From NCBI GenBank assembly GCA_964406445.1, contig CAYORU010000007.1, forward strand, positions 1 through 64,000: 64,000 nucleotides of DNA. Reading direction: 5' to 3'. Both the position numbers and the translations under genes were made by a program. The DNA comes from SG8-30 sp964406445. GTDB taxonomy: Bacteria > Pseudomonadota > Gammaproteobacteria > Steroidobacterales > Steroidobacteraceae. Below the pieces are notes generated by a model. It saw only the letters and a list, made by a program, of their open reading frames with translations. It was not told the DNA's origin and made no database searches. Below, piece by piece: positions 50,481 to 62,206 of the stretch. Within the stretch, counting starts at the first letter, position 1, and every line of letters begins with the position of its first letter.

Positions 50481-51940
50481 GCCTTCGAATCACCGTCGCC
50501 TTGCTGTCGGCCATCGCCCTCGGGTCGCTCGCCGCCTGCGGCGGCGAGCCCGCCTCGGCGCCGGCCGAGACCGCGCTCGAGCACGCCGAGAAGCACCTCG
50601 ACCCGACCTACCAGTGCCCCATGCATCCCGAGGTCACGTCGAAGGAGCCGGGCGAATGCCCGATCTGCGGCATGGACCTGGTGCCCGTGAAGGCACCCTC
50701 GGACCCGGCCGCGCGCCAGCCCCTCTACTACCGCCATCCGCACGACCCGACGGTCACCTCGCCCGTGCCGCGCAAGGACGAGATGGGCATGGACTTCGTG
50801 CCGGTCTACGGCGCGGCCGGCGGGGACGACGGCGGCGTCATGCTGTCCGCCGCGATGGTGAACAACCTGGGAGTCCGGACGGCGCCGGTGCGCCGCGGTG
50901 TCGCCGGTGGCGCGGTCGAGACGGTCGGCACGACCGCCTTCGACGACCGCGGCCGCATCGAGGTCCGCGTGCGCGCGGAGGGCTACGTGGAGCGGCTCGC
51001 GGTACGCGCCGCCGGTGAGCGGGTGCGCCGCGGCGAGCGCCTGTTCGCGGTGTTCTCGCCGCGTCTCGCGGCGACGCAGGGCGAGTACCTCGAGGCGCTC
51101 CGCCTCGGCGACGCGCCGCTCGCGAAGGCCGCGGCGGCGCGGCTCTCGGCGCTGGGCATGGAGCGGGGAGCGATCGAGCGGCTCGCGGCCGCGGGCCGGC
51201 CGACCGAGCGCGTCGTGTACCACGCGCCGGCCGATGGCGTGGTCGCCGAACTCGGCATCAGCGAGGGCGGCTTCGCCGAGCCCAGCATGGCGGCCGTCGT
51301 CCTCGCGCCGCTCGACCCGCTCTGGGTCGTGGCTTCGGTGCCCGAGGCGCAGGCGGCGCGCGTCGGGCCCGATGCCGCGGTGACCGTGACCTTCCCCGCG
51401 CTGCCCGGCGAGCGGTTCTCCGCGCGCGTGATCGAAAAGCTGCCGGCCCTGGACGAGATGACTCGCACCGTCCAGGTCCGCCTTGCGGTGGCCAACCCGG
51501 CCGGCCGGCTCGCGGCCGGCATGCGCGCCAACGTGCTGTTCAGCGCCGACTCGCCGGCCGAGATGCTGCTCGCGCCCGCCGAGGCCGTCATCCGCACCGG
51601 CCGGGCCAATCGCGTGATCGTCGCGTTGGGCGGCGGCCGCTTTGCGGCCCGCGAAGTGGTGCCCGGCGCCGAGTTTGGCGACGAGATCGAGATCCTCGCG
51701 GGCCTCGAGGAGGGCGTCGAGGTCGTCACCTCGGGTCAGTTCATGATCGACTCGGAGTCGCAGGTGCGGGAGAGCCTGCGACGCCTGTCGACGCCGCCGG
51801 CCGCCACCGGGGCGGCCAGCGCGGCGGAACACGAAGGCCACGAGGATCACTCGGGCCACGATGCGCAGGCCGGCCACGAGGGACACGAGACGGGCGACGC
51901 TCCCGAGGGCCACGACAGCCACGCCCACCACCAGCACTGA
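50477..51940 (+). CDS. cusB: Metal efflux periplasmic adaptor with metal-binding head and His-rich tail
   Basis: The 487-residue lipoprotein (lipobox SLAAC) begins with a heavy-metal-binding domain, CPMHPEVTSKEPGECPICGMDLVP at about residues 49-72 (given as two motifs, CPMHPEV and CPICGMDL), and a second partial copy, YYRHPHDPTVTSPVPRKDEMGMDFVPV. Barrel-sandwich and beta-barrel adaptor domains follow. The last 37 residues contain 11 histidines (for example HEGHEDHSGHDAQAGHEGHE). It links CusA to CusC and hands over Cu(I), Ag(I) or related ions. The His-rich tail is not usual for CusB and points to Zn/Co/Ni or to mixed metal use. Confidence 0.88.
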   Translation: MSLRITVALLSAIALGSLAACGGEPASAPAETALEHAEKHLDPTYQCPMHPEVTSKEPGECPICGMDLVPVKAPSDPAARQPLYYRHPHDPTVTSPVPRKDEMGMDFVPVYGAAGGDDGGVMLSAAMVNNLGVRTAPVRRGVAGGAVETVGTTAFDDRGRIEVRVRAEGYVERLAVRAAGERVRRGERLFAVFSPRLAATQGEYLEALRLGDAPLAKAAAARLSALGMERGAIERLAAAGRPTERVVYHAPADGVVAELGISEGGFAEPSMAAVVLAPLDPLWVVASVPEAQAARVGPDAAVTVTFPALPGERFSARVIEKLPALDEMTRTVQVRLAVANPAGRLAAGMRANVLFSADSPAEMLLAPAEAVIRTGRANRVIVALGGGRFAAREVVPGAEFGDEIEILAGLEEGVEVVTSGQFMIDSESQVRESLRRLSTPPAATGAASAAEHEGHEDHSGHDAQAGHEGHETGDAPEGHDSHAHHQH

Positions 51941-51952
51941 CAGGCCGCCGCC

Positions 51953-54900
51953 ATGATCGAAGCCATCATCCGGGGCTCGCTCGCCAACCGCGCGCTGATC
52001 CTGCTGCTCGCGGCGCTCCTCACCCTCGCCGGCTTCTATGCGCTCCTGCGCACGCCGGTCGACGCAATCCCCGACCTGTCCGATGTGCAGGTCATCGTCC
52101 GCACGACCTATCCCGGGCAGTCCCCGCGGGTGGTGGAGGACCAGGTCACCTACCCGCTGACCACAGCGATGCTGTCAGTGCCGGGCGCGACCACGGTGCG
52201 CGGCTACTCGTTCTTCGGCGACTCGTTCGTCTACGTGCTGTTCGAGGACGGCACCGACCCGTACTGGGCCCGCTCGCGGGTGCTCGAGTACCTGAGCCAG
52301 GCGACCGCGCGGCTGCCGTCGAGCGTCCGGCCGGCCCTCGGCCCGGACGCGACCGGCGTCGGCTGGATCTACCAGTACGCGCTGGTCGACCGGACCGGCC
52401 GCCACGACCTCGCACAGCTTCGGAGCCTGCAGGACTGGTTCCTGAAGTACGAGCTGCAGGCCGTGCCGGGCGTCGCCGAGGTCGCCACCGTCGGCGGCAT
52501 GGTCAAGCAGTACCAGGTGGTGGTGGACCCCGTGAAGCTGCAGGGCCAGGGCATGACCGTCGAGGACGTGCGCATGGCCATCGAGCGGGGCAACTCGGAG
52601 GGGGGCGGCTCGGTGATCGAGATGGCCGAGGCCGAGTACATGATCCGTGCCTCCGGCTATATCCAGGACCTCGACGACCTGCGTGACCTGCCGCTCGAGG
52701 CGGCGGGCGGCGTACCCGTGCTGCTCGGCGACGTCGCGACCGTCCGCATCGGCCCCGAGATGCGCCGCGGCATCGCCGAGCTCGACGGCGAGGGCGAGGT
52801 CGTCGGCGGGATAGTCGTGATGCGCAGCGGCGAGAACGCCCGGGCCACGATCGAGCGCGTGCGCACGCGGCTCGAGGAACTTAAGCGCGGCCTGCCCGAG
52901 GGCGTCGAGGTCGTCGAGACCTACGACCGGTCCGCGCTCATCCAGCGCGCGGTCGACAACCTGCGCGGCAAGCTCGTCGAGGAGATGATCGTCGTCGCGC
53001 TCGTCTGCCTCGCCTTCCTGTTCCACTTCCGCTCGAGCCTGGTGGTGATTATCACGTTGCCGCTCGGCATCCTCGCCTCGTTCCTGATCATGCATTTCCA
53101 GGGCATCAACGCGAACATCATGTCGCTCGGCGGCATCGCCATCGCCATCGGCACAATGGTGGACGCTGGCATCGTCATCGTCGAGAACGTGCACAAGAAG
53201 CTCGAGCAGGCGGCCGAGGGCGCCCGCGAGCGCACCGCGCTCATCCTCGAGGCCTGCAGCGAGGTGGGCCCCTCGATCTTCTTCTCGCTGGTGATCATCG
53301 CGGTCTCCTTCCTGCCGGTGTTCGTGCTCGGCGCCCAGGAGGGCAAGCTCTTCGCGCCGCTCGCCTGGACCAAGACCTGGGCCATGGTGGCGGCGGCGCT
53401 GCTGTCGATCACGCTGGTGCCGGTGCTCGTCGACATCCTGATCCGCGGGCCGGTCAAGCCCGAGACCGCGAACCCGCTGAACCGGGCGGCGATCGCCATC
53501 TACCGGCCGGCGATCGACCTCGCGCTGCGCCACCCCTGGCCGGTGGCCATCGCGACCGCGACGCTCGCCGTCGCGACGCTCTGGCCCTGGTCGCGGCTCG
53601 GCACCGAGTTCATGCCCGAGCTCGACGAGGGCGACCTCATGTACATGCCGACGACGCTGCCCGGCGTGTCGGCGGACACCGTGCGCGCGCTGCTGCAGCA
53701 GACCGACCGGCTGATCAAGACCGTTCCCGAAGTCGAGCGGGTCTTCGGCAAGGCCGGCCGCGCGGAGACGGCGACCGACCCGGCGCCCTTCGAGATGCTC
53801 GAGACCACGATCATGCTCAAGCCGCGCGAGGCGTGGCGGCCGGGCATGACGCCGGCGAAGCTGCGCGAGGAACTCGATCGCGTGGTGCAGGTGCCGGGAC
53901 TCGCCAACACCTGGGTGCCGCCGATCAAGACCCGCATCGACATGCTGGCGACCGGCATCAAGACGCCGGTGGGCATCAAGCTGATGGGGCCGGACCTCGC
54001 CGAGATCGAACGCCTCGGGCTCGAGATCGAGCGCGTGGTCTCGGGCATCGATGGCGCCACCTCCGTCTACGCCGAGCGGGCCGCGACCGGCCGCTACATC
54101 GACGTCGACATCCGCCGCCGCGACGCGGCCCGTTACGGGCTCAACGTCGCCGACGTCCAGGAGATCGTCGAGATGGCGGTCGGCGGCATGACCATCGCCT
54201 ACACGGTCGAGGGCCTCGAGCGCTATCCGGTGAACCTGCGCTATCCGCAGGACTGGCGGAACTCCGTCGAGCGGCTGCGCTCGCTGCCCATCATCACCCC
54301 GGCCGGGGCGCAGCTCACGCTCGCCGACGTGGCCACCGTCAGGGTGACGGATGGCCCGGCCATGATCCGCAGCGAGAACGCGCGGCCGAGCGGCTGGGTG
54401 TTCGTGGACATCGGCGGCCGCGACCTCGGCAGCTTCGTCGCCGAGGCCCGCGAGCGCGTCGCCGCCGAGGTCGAGCTTCCGCCCGGCTACAGCCTGCGCT
54501 GGTCCGGCCAGTACGAATACTGGGAACGCGCAGCCGAGAAGCTGAGGGTGGTCGTGCCGCTGACGCTCGCGATCATCGTGCTGGTGCTGTTCCTGAACTT
54601 CCGCAACTTCACGGATGTCGCGCTGATCCTCGGCAGCCTGCCCTTCGCGCTGGTCGGCGGGGTCTGGCTGCTGTGGGCGCTCGACTACAACCTGAGCATC
54701 GCGGCGGCGGTCGGTTTCATCGCGCTCGCCGGCGTCGCGGCTGAGACCGGCGTGGTGATGATCCTCTACCTCAACCTCGCCTGGGCCCGGCGCAAGGCGC
54801 TCGCTGCGGCCGAGGCGCGACCGCTCACCGAGGACGACGTCCGCGAGAGCGTGATCGAGGGCGCGCTGCTGAGGCTTCGGCCCAAGCTCATGACCGTGCT

Positions 54901-55075
54901 CACCATCATCGTGGGCCTGCTGCCGGTGATGTGGGGTACGGGTACGGGCTCGGAGGTGATGCGGCGCATCGCCGCGCCGATGGTCGGCGGGATGGCGAGC
55001 GCGCTGGTGCTGACACTCGTGGTGATCCCGTCGGTGTTCCTGCTGATCAGGCGGCATGGGCTCGCCCGGCAATAG
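51953..55075 (+). CDS. cusA: Heavy-metal RND efflux pump (CusA/CzcA family)
   Basis: The 1040-residue inner-membrane proton antiporter is of the HME-RND family. It has the N-terminal IRGSLANRALILLLAALLTLAGFYALLRTPVDAIPDLSDVQV, the typical YPGQSPRVVEDQVTYPLTTAML, the TM4 motif SLGGIAIAIGTMVDAGIVIVENVHKKLE with proton-relay Asp and Glu, GTEFMPELDEGDLMYMPTTLPGVS, and the last-third helices with GVAAETGVVMILYLNLAW. Methionines in the periplasmic cleft favour Cu/Ag transport, but CzcA-type ions cannot be excluded. It lies 12 bases after cusB. No two-component sensor is encoded here. Confidence 0.93.
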   Translation: MIEAIIRGSLANRALILLLAALLTLAGFYALLRTPVDAIPDLSDVQVIVRTTYPGQSPRVVEDQVTYPLTTAMLSVPGATTVRGYSFFGDSFVYVLFEDGTDPYWARSRVLEYLSQATARLPSSVRPALGPDATGVGWIYQYALVDRTGRHDLAQLRSLQDWFLKYELQAVPGVAEVATVGGMVKQYQVVVDPVKLQGQGMTVEDVRMAIERGNSEGGGSVIEMAEAEYMIRASGYIQDLDDLRDLPLEAAGGVPVLLGDVATVRIGPEMRRGIAELDGEGEVVGGIVVMRSGENARATIERVRTRLEELKRGLPEGVEVVETYDRSALIQRAVDNLRGKLVEEMIVVALVCLAFLFHFRSSLVVIITLPLGILASFLIMHFQGINANIMSLGGIAIAIGTMVDAGIVIVENVHKKLEQAAEGARERTALILEACSEVGPSIFFSLVIIAVSFLPVFVLGAQEGKLFAPLAWTKTWAMVAAALLSITLVPVLVDILIRGPVKPETANPLNRAAIAIYRPAIDLALRHPWPVAIATATLAVATLWPWSRLGTEFMPELDEGDLMYMPTTLPGVSADTVRALLQQTDRLIKTVPEVERVFGKAGRAETATDPAPFEMLETTIMLKPREAWRPGMTPAKLREELDRVVQVPGLANTWVPPIKTRIDMLATGIKTPVGIKLMGPDLAEIERLGLEIERVVSGIDGATSVYAERAATGRYIDVDIRRRDAARYGLNVADVQEIVEMAVGGMTIAYTVEGLERYPVNLRYPQDWRNSVERLRSLPIITPAGAQLTLADVATVRVTDGPAMIRSENARPSGWVFVDIGGRDLGSFVAEARERVAAEVELPPGYSLRWSGQYEYWERAAEKLRVVVPLTLAIIVLVLFLNFRNFTDVALILGSLPFALVGGVWLLWALDYNLSIAAAVGFIALAGVAAETGVVMILYLNLAWARRKALAAAEARPLTEDDVRESVIEGALLRLRPKLMTVLTIIVGLLPVMWGTGTGSEVMRRIAAPMVGGMASALVLTLVVIPSVFLLIRRHGLARQ

Positions 55076-55123
55076 TGATAGCATCGCTGCGCCCGCCGCG
55101 GGTGCCAGGCCGACTGCCGCGCC

Positions 55124-55456
55124 ATGTACCAGACGAAGAGGCCGCAAGCCGCGAGTCCACTGCCCGTCAGGGCCGGCCGCCTGCTCTCCGGCCTCGTCTT
55201 CGTCGCCTATCCCTTCCTGCTGCTGGCCGGCGTCATGTCGCTCGGCGCCTCGGGCAAGGGGCTGTTCGCGACCTGTGTCGGCTCGTGGTTCGGCGCGTTC
55301 CTGTGCACGGGCGTGTTCTACCCGCTGCTGTTTCTCGCGGCATTTCTCGCGAGCCGTGCCGCGCTGAGTCGCGGCAGGCTCGGTCTTGCAGCCGCCTTCG
55401 CGTGGCTGCCGCTCCTGTCGCTCACCCTGACGGCGCTGTCGGCGGGGGTCGTCTAG
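55124..55456 (+). CDS. Small membrane protein of unknown function
   Basis: The 110-residue protein has three hydrophobic helices (LLSGLVFVAYPFLLLAGVMSL, FLCTGVFYPLLFLAAFLAS, LGLAAAFAWLPLLSLTLTAL). I do not recognise a family. It lies 48 bases after cusA in the same direction and may be a late member of that operon. Confidence 0.55.
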   Translation: MYQTKRPQAASPLPVRAGRLLSGLVFVAYPFLLLAGVMSLGASGKGLFATCVGSWFGAFLCTGVFYPLLFLAAFLASRAALSRGRLGLAAAFAWLPLLSLTLTALSAGVV

Positions 55457-55534
55457 ACGTTTCGTTGAGCGGTCCGCCGGCTTGCGGTCGCCAGTCGCTG
55501 TCGCCATGATCGTCGCGCGCAAGGAAGCCCCGGC

Positions 55535-56950
55535 ATGAGCACTACAGAGTCGGCTGCATCACCCGCTCCGGGGCTCTGGTCGGACCTGCGCGCCGCGCTG
55601 CGCGGCACCAATGCCGACTACACGCGGATTCCGCTGAAGCGTGCGGTGTTCCTGCTCGCCGTCCCGATGATGCTGGAGCTGGTGCTCGAATCGACCTTCG
55701 CGGTCGTCGACATCTTCTTCGTCGCCAGGCTCGGCGCCTCGGCGGTGGCGACGGTCGGCCTGACCGAGACCTATCTCTTCCTCCTGTACTCGGTGGCGAT
55801 CGGCCTCGCAATGGCGATCACCGCCGTCGTCGCGCGACGCGTGGGCGAGCAGCGCGGCGAAGAGGCGGCGCTGACGGCTGTGCAGGCCGTCGTGCTCGCG
55901 GTGCTGATCTCCCTGCCCGTCGCGGTCGCCGGGATCGTCTGGGCGAAGGACCTGCTCCGGCTCATGGGCGCCGACGCCTGGGCCATCGAGCACGGCTATC
56001 GCTACACCCAGTGGATGCTGGGCGGAAACGCGGTGATCATGCTGCTGTTCGTCATCAACGCGGTCTTCCGCGGCGCGGGAGACGCGGCCGCGGCGATGCG
56101 CGTGCTGTGGGTCGCCAATGGGCTCAACATCGTGCTCGACCCCATCCTCATCTTCGGCGCGGGGCCGATTTCCGCCATGGGCATCGAGGGTGCGGCGATC
56201 GCCACCAACATCGGCCGCGGCGCGGGCGTGCTGATGCAGCTGTGGATCCTGGCGCGCGGCAGCGAGCGCCTGCGCATCGTCCGGTCGAGCCTGCGCCTCG
56301 ACGGGGCGGCGATGCTGCGGATCCTGCGGACCTCGCTCGGCGGCATCGGCCAGATGATCATCTCGATGACGGCGTGGGTCTTCCTGATGCGCATCCTGGC
56401 CAGCGTCTCGACCGAGGCCGTGGCCGGCGCGACGATCGCCATGCGCGTCATGATGTTCACGCTGATGCCGGCCTGGGGCATGTCGAATGCCGCGGCCACC
56501 CTGGTCGGGCAGAACCTCGGCGCGGGCGAGCCGGTGCGCGCGGAGTCGGCGGTATGGCGCATCGGCTGGATGAACATGGCGTTCACGCTCTCGGTGTCGG
56601 TGGCGTTCTTCGCCTGGCACGAGAGCATCGTGGGCCTGTTCACCGACGACGCGGCCATCGTCGCGATCGGCGGCGAGTGGCTGCGGATCCTCTCTTACTC
56701 CTACTTCGTCTATGGCTGGTGGATGGTGGCGACGCAGGCGTTCAACGGCGCGGGCGACACGGTCACCCCGACGTGGATCAACTTCGTCTTCTTCTGGCTA
56801 ATGCAGATCCCGCTGTCCTGGGCCCTCGCGCTGCCGCTGGGCCTCGCGCACTCGGGGGTGTTCTGGGGCGTGTTCGTTTCCGAGACGGCGGCCGGCGTGT
56901 TCACGCTGTGGCTGTTCACCCGCGGCCGGTGGAAGGCCGTGAGGCTGTGA
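55535..56950 (+). CDS. MATE-family efflux transporter
   Basis: The 471-residue protein has 12 hydrophobic helices in two related halves. The first begins IPLKRAVFLLAVPMMLELVLESTFAVVDIFFVARLGASAVATVGLTE, the second includes AGATIAMRVMMFTLMPAWGMSNAAATLVGQNLGAGEP, which is the mirrored MATE motif. It should export cationic drugs or metabolites in exchange for Na+ or H+. Start ATG 55535 is the first in frame. It converges on the malic enzyme gene. Confidence 0.92.
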   Translation: MSTTESAASPAPGLWSDLRAALRGTNADYTRIPLKRAVFLLAVPMMLELVLESTFAVVDIFFVARLGASAVATVGLTETYLFLLYSVAIGLAMAITAVVARRVGEQRGEEAALTAVQAVVLAVLISLPVAVAGIVWAKDLLRLMGADAWAIEHGYRYTQWMLGGNAVIMLLFVINAVFRGAGDAAAAMRVLWVANGLNIVLDPILIFGAGPISAMGIEGAAIATNIGRGAGVLMQLWILARGSERLRIVRSSLRLDGAAMLRILRTSLGGIGQMIISMTAWVFLMRILASVSTEAVAGATIAMRVMMFTLMPAWGMSNAAATLVGQNLGAGEPVRAESAVWRIGWMNMAFTLSVSVAFFAWHESIVGLFTDDAAIVAIGGEWLRILSYSYFVYGWWMVATQAFNGAGDTVTPTWINFVFFWLMQIPLSWALALPLGLAHSGVFWGVFVSETAAGVFTLWLFTRGRWKAVRL

Positions 56951-57011
56951 CCCGCCGCCGCTCGCCGTCGTCGCATCCCGAGGGCGCCGGCCCGACAGGA
57001 TGGCGCCAGAG

Positions 57012-58667
57012 CTATTCCGTGTAGCTCACGTAGTGCGGGTCGTACATCTGCCCGCGGATGAAGCCGGGCAGGTCGCCGGGCAGCGCGATTCGGGCGAGCC
57101 CCTCCTCGAAGGCGATCCTCGCGACTGCGACCGCGATCGCCGCGGAGACCTCGCGCACGCGCGACAGCGGCGGGTACAAGCTGCCCTGGGCGAGGTCGTC
57201 CTCGCCCACCATCGCGGCGAGCGTTCGGGCCGCCTCGAGGAACATGGCGTCCGTCGCCCGCGTGGCGCGAACGGCCACCAGTCCGAGGCCCACGCCGGGA
57301 AAGATGTAGGAGTTGTTGCCCTGGCGTGGCACGAAGTGCCGCCCGTCCTGCGTCACGGGATCGAAGGGGCTGCCGGAGGCAAAGAGCGCCCGTCCGCCCG
57401 ACCAGGCGTAGGCTTGCGCGGCCGTGCACTCCGAACGCGAAGTCGGGTTCGAGAGCGCGAAGACGATCGGCCGCTCGTTCAGCCGCGACATCTCCTCGAC
57501 GACCTCCCGCGTGAAGGTGCCCGGCGTGGCGCCGACGCCGATGATCGCGGTGGGCCGCAGGGCCCGCACGGCCTCGAGGAAGCTCCCCACCGGGGCGTGG
57601 GCGTGCGCGTAGGGCCGCTTGTGCGCGGCGAGGTCGTTTCGCCCGGCCACCACGAGGCCCTTTGAATCCACCATCCAGCAACGGCCGCGTGCCGCGTCGC
57701 CGTCGAGGCCCGCCTCGGCCATCGCCGCGACGATCAGGTCGCAGATCCCTGTCGCCGCCTCGCCGGCGCCGAGGCACAGGATCCGCTGCGCGTCGAGCCC
57801 GGCGCCCGTGACGCGCAGTGCCGACAGCAGGCCGGCCAGCGTCACGGCCGCGGTGCCCTGGATGTCGTCGTTGAAGCAGCAGATCCGGTCGCGATAGCTG
57901 CGCAGCAGGCGGAAGGCGTTGTGGTTCGCGAAATCCTCGAACTGCACCACGATGCCGGGGAAGCGCGCCGTCACCGCGCCGATGAACTCGTCCATCAGCG
58001 CGTCGTACTCGGGCCGGGCCAGCCGCCGCTGCTTGAGCCCGATGTAGAGCGGGTCGGCCAGCAGTGCCTCGTTGTTCGTCCCGACGTCGAGCATCACCGG
58101 CAGGCAGCGGCGCGGGTGCATGCCGGCGCAGGCGGTGTAGAGCGCCAGCTTGCCGATCGGGATGCCCATGCCGTTGGCGCCGAGGTCGCCGAGGCCCAGG
58201 ATCCGCTCGCCGTCGGTCACCACGACGATCGCGGCCTCCGCGTCCGGCCAGTTCGCGACGAGCCCGGCAATGCGGCCGCGGTCCGCGGCCGAGACGTACA
58301 GGCCTCGCGAGCGGCGGTAGATGTGCCCGAACTCCTGGCAGGCGAGCCCCACGGTGGGCGTGTAGATCACCGGCATCATCTCGTCCGGATGGTCGGTGAT
58401 CACCCGGAAGAACAGCGCTTCGTTGCGGTCGAGCAGCGCCTCGAGCAGGATGTAGCGGGACAGCGGCGAGTCGAGTCGGCGGAAGTTCTCGAGCACCCGG
58501 GCGACCTGCAGCTCCTGTGTCCCGACGTGGGGCGGCAGCAGGCCCCGCAGCCCAAGCGCGTCGCGTTCCCGCTCCGTGAAGGCGGTGCCCTTGTTGAGGG
58601 CGGGATCCCTGAGCAGGGCAACGCCCCGCGGCAGGCTCGACGGGCGGCGGGCAGGCTCGGCGGACAT
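57012..58667 (-). CDS. maeA: NAD-dependent malic enzyme (oxaloacetate-decarboxylating)
   Basis: The 551-residue protein starts at 58667, preceded by GGGGGAA. It has LLRDPALNKGTAFTERERDALGLRGLLPP, the catalytic Tyr block MMPVIYTPTVGLACQEFGHIYRR, VVVTDGERILGLGDLGANGMGIPIGKLALY with the Lys, metal ligands in FEDFANHNAF and CFNDDIQGTAAVTLAGLLSA, and the nucleotide loop LCLGAGEAATGI. The large-subunit form with this layout is usually NAD-linked. It converts malate to pyruvate and CO2 and balances C4 and C3 pools when fatty acids are oxidised. It is divergent from fadB. Confidence 0.93.
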   Translation of the reverse strand: MSAEPARRPSSLPRGVALLRDPALNKGTAFTERERDALGLRGLLPPHVGTQELQVARVLENFRRLDSPLSRYILLEALLDRNEALFFRVITDHPDEMMPVIYTPTVGLACQEFGHIYRRSRGLYVSAADRGRIAGLVANWPDAEAAIVVVTDGERILGLGDLGANGMGIPIGKLALYTACAGMHPRRCLPVMLDVGTNNEALLADPLYIGLKQRRLARPEYDALMDEFIGAVTARFPGIVVQFEDFANHNAFRLLRSYRDRICCFNDDIQGTAAVTLAGLLSALRVTGAGLDAQRILCLGAGEAATGICDLIVAAMAEAGLDGDAARGRCWMVDSKGLVVAGRNDLAAHKRPYAHAHAPVGSFLEAVRALRPTAIIGVGATPGTFTREVVEEMSRLNERPIVFALSNPTSRSECTAAQAYAWSGGRALFASGSPFDPVTQDGRHFVPRQGNNSYIFPGVGLGLVAVRATRATDAMFLEAARTLAAMVGEDDLAQGSLYPPLSRVREVSAAIAVAVARIAFEEGLARIALPGDLPGFIRGQMYDPHYVSYTE

Positions 58668-58798
58668 GGCTGGTTCCCCCCATGCGCCACGCCGACGTGG
58701 GACCGTGGATTCCCGAATGCAGGACCGCGGCGCGTGCCGGATAATACGGGCCTGCGGTGCCGGCGGCATCGTGTCCTTACGTATCCTGGAGAAAGTCG

Positions 58799-60949
<2,151 letters not shown>

Positions 60950-60973
60950 TCCGGCAACACGAATCCTGGAGAC

Positions 60974-62155
60974 ATGAAGATGACCCTGAACCCCCGTGAT
61001 GTCGTGATCATCGACGGCGTGCGCAGCGCGATGGGCCGCTCGAAGGGCGGCATGTTCCGCAACGTCCGCGCCGAGACCCTGTCGGCGGAGCTGATCAAGG
61101 CGCTGCTGCGCCGCAACCCCGGCGTCGAGGCTTCCGCCATCGACGACGTGATCTGGGGCTGCGTCAACCAGACCCTCGAGCAGGGCATGAACATCGGGCG
61201 CAACGTCGCCCTGCTGGCCGGCCTGCCGCACACGGTGCCCGGGCAGACGGTCAACCGCCTTTGCGGATCCTCCATGCAGGCCCTGCACGCGGCCGCCGCG
61301 CAGATCATGACGGACCAGGGCGACGTATACGTCATCGGCGGCGTCGAGCACATGGGTCACGTCGGGATGATGCACGGCATCGACCTGAACCCCGCGGCCT
61401 CGAAGCACTACGCCAAGGCCTCGAACATGATGGGCCTGACGGCCGAGATGCTCGGGCGCATGCACGGCATCACGCGCGAGATGCAGGACAGGTTCGCCGT
61501 CCGCTCGCACCAGCGCGCCTGGGACGCCACGCAGAGCGGGCGCTTCGCGCGCGAGATCGTGGGTATCGAGGGCCACGACGCGGACGGACTCAGCGCGCTC
61601 TGCGACGTGGACGAGGTGATCCGCCCCGAAACCACGCTCGAGGCGCTGGCCGCCCTGCCGCCGGCCTTCGACCCGAAGAATGGCACGGTCACCGCCGGCT
61701 CTTCCTCGGCGATCTCGGACGGGGCCGCGGCCATGCTCGTGATGAGCGCAGCGCGCGCCAAGTCGCTCGGCCTGTCGCCGCGGGCGCGGGTGCGGGCAAT
61801 GGCGGTGGCGGGCTGCGACCCGGCGATCATGGGCTACGGCCCGGTGCCGGCCACGAAGAAGGCGCTGAAGCGCGCCGGGCTCAAGATCGACGACATCCAG
61901 GTGGCCGAGCTGAACGAGGCCTTCGCCGCGCAGTCGCTGCCGGTCGTCAAGGACCTCGGCCTCATGGACAGCATGGACGAGAAGGTCAACCTGAACGGCG
62001 GCGCGATCGCGCTCGGCCACCCGCTCGGGTGCTCCGGCGCGCGGATCATGACCACGCTGCTGAACGCGATGGAGTGGAAGGACGCGAACCTCGGGCTCGC
62101 GACCATGTGCATCGGGCTCGGGCAGGGCATAGCGACCGTGTTCGAGCGGCACTGA
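60974..62155 (+). CDS. fadA: 3-ketoacyl-CoA thiolase, beta subunit of the fatty-acid oxidation complex
   Basis: The 393-residue thiolase has acyl-accepting Cys97 in VNRLCGSSMQALHAAA, DVYVIGGVEHMGHVGMMHG, the loop NEAFAAQSLPVVKDLGLMD, and the active-site His and second Cys in GGAIALGHPLGCSGARI, ending GLGQGIATVFERH. It cleaves 3-ketoacyl-CoA to acetyl-CoA. It lies 24 bases after fadB with TGGAGAC upstream, so the two are coexpressed. Confidence 0.95.
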   Translation: MKMTLNPRDVVIIDGVRSAMGRSKGGMFRNVRAETLSAELIKALLRRNPGVEASAIDDVIWGCVNQTLEQGMNIGRNVALLAGLPHTVPGQTVNRLCGSSMQALHAAAAQIMTDQGDVYVIGGVEHMGHVGMMHGIDLNPAASKHYAKASNMMGLTAEMLGRMHGITREMQDRFAVRSHQRAWDATQSGRFAREIVGIEGHDADGLSALCDVDEVIRPETTLEALAALPPAFDPKNGTVTAGSSSAISDGAAAMLVMSAARAKSLGLSPRARVRAMAVAGCDPAIMGYGPVPATKKALKRAGLKIDDIQVAELNEAFAAQSLPVVKDLGLMDSMDEKVNLNGGAIALGHPLGCSGARIMTTLLNAMEWKDANLGLATMCIGLGQGIATVFERH

Positions 62156-62206
62156 ACCGAAACGCGCCGCGGCCGGCGCCGCGGCTGCCAGGCGGGAGGA
62201 ACCGAA

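Noticed and set aside
58740..58745. GATAAT before fadB as a promoter
   Set aside because: No -35 at suitable spacing and only a moderate -10 match; not enough to list as a feature.
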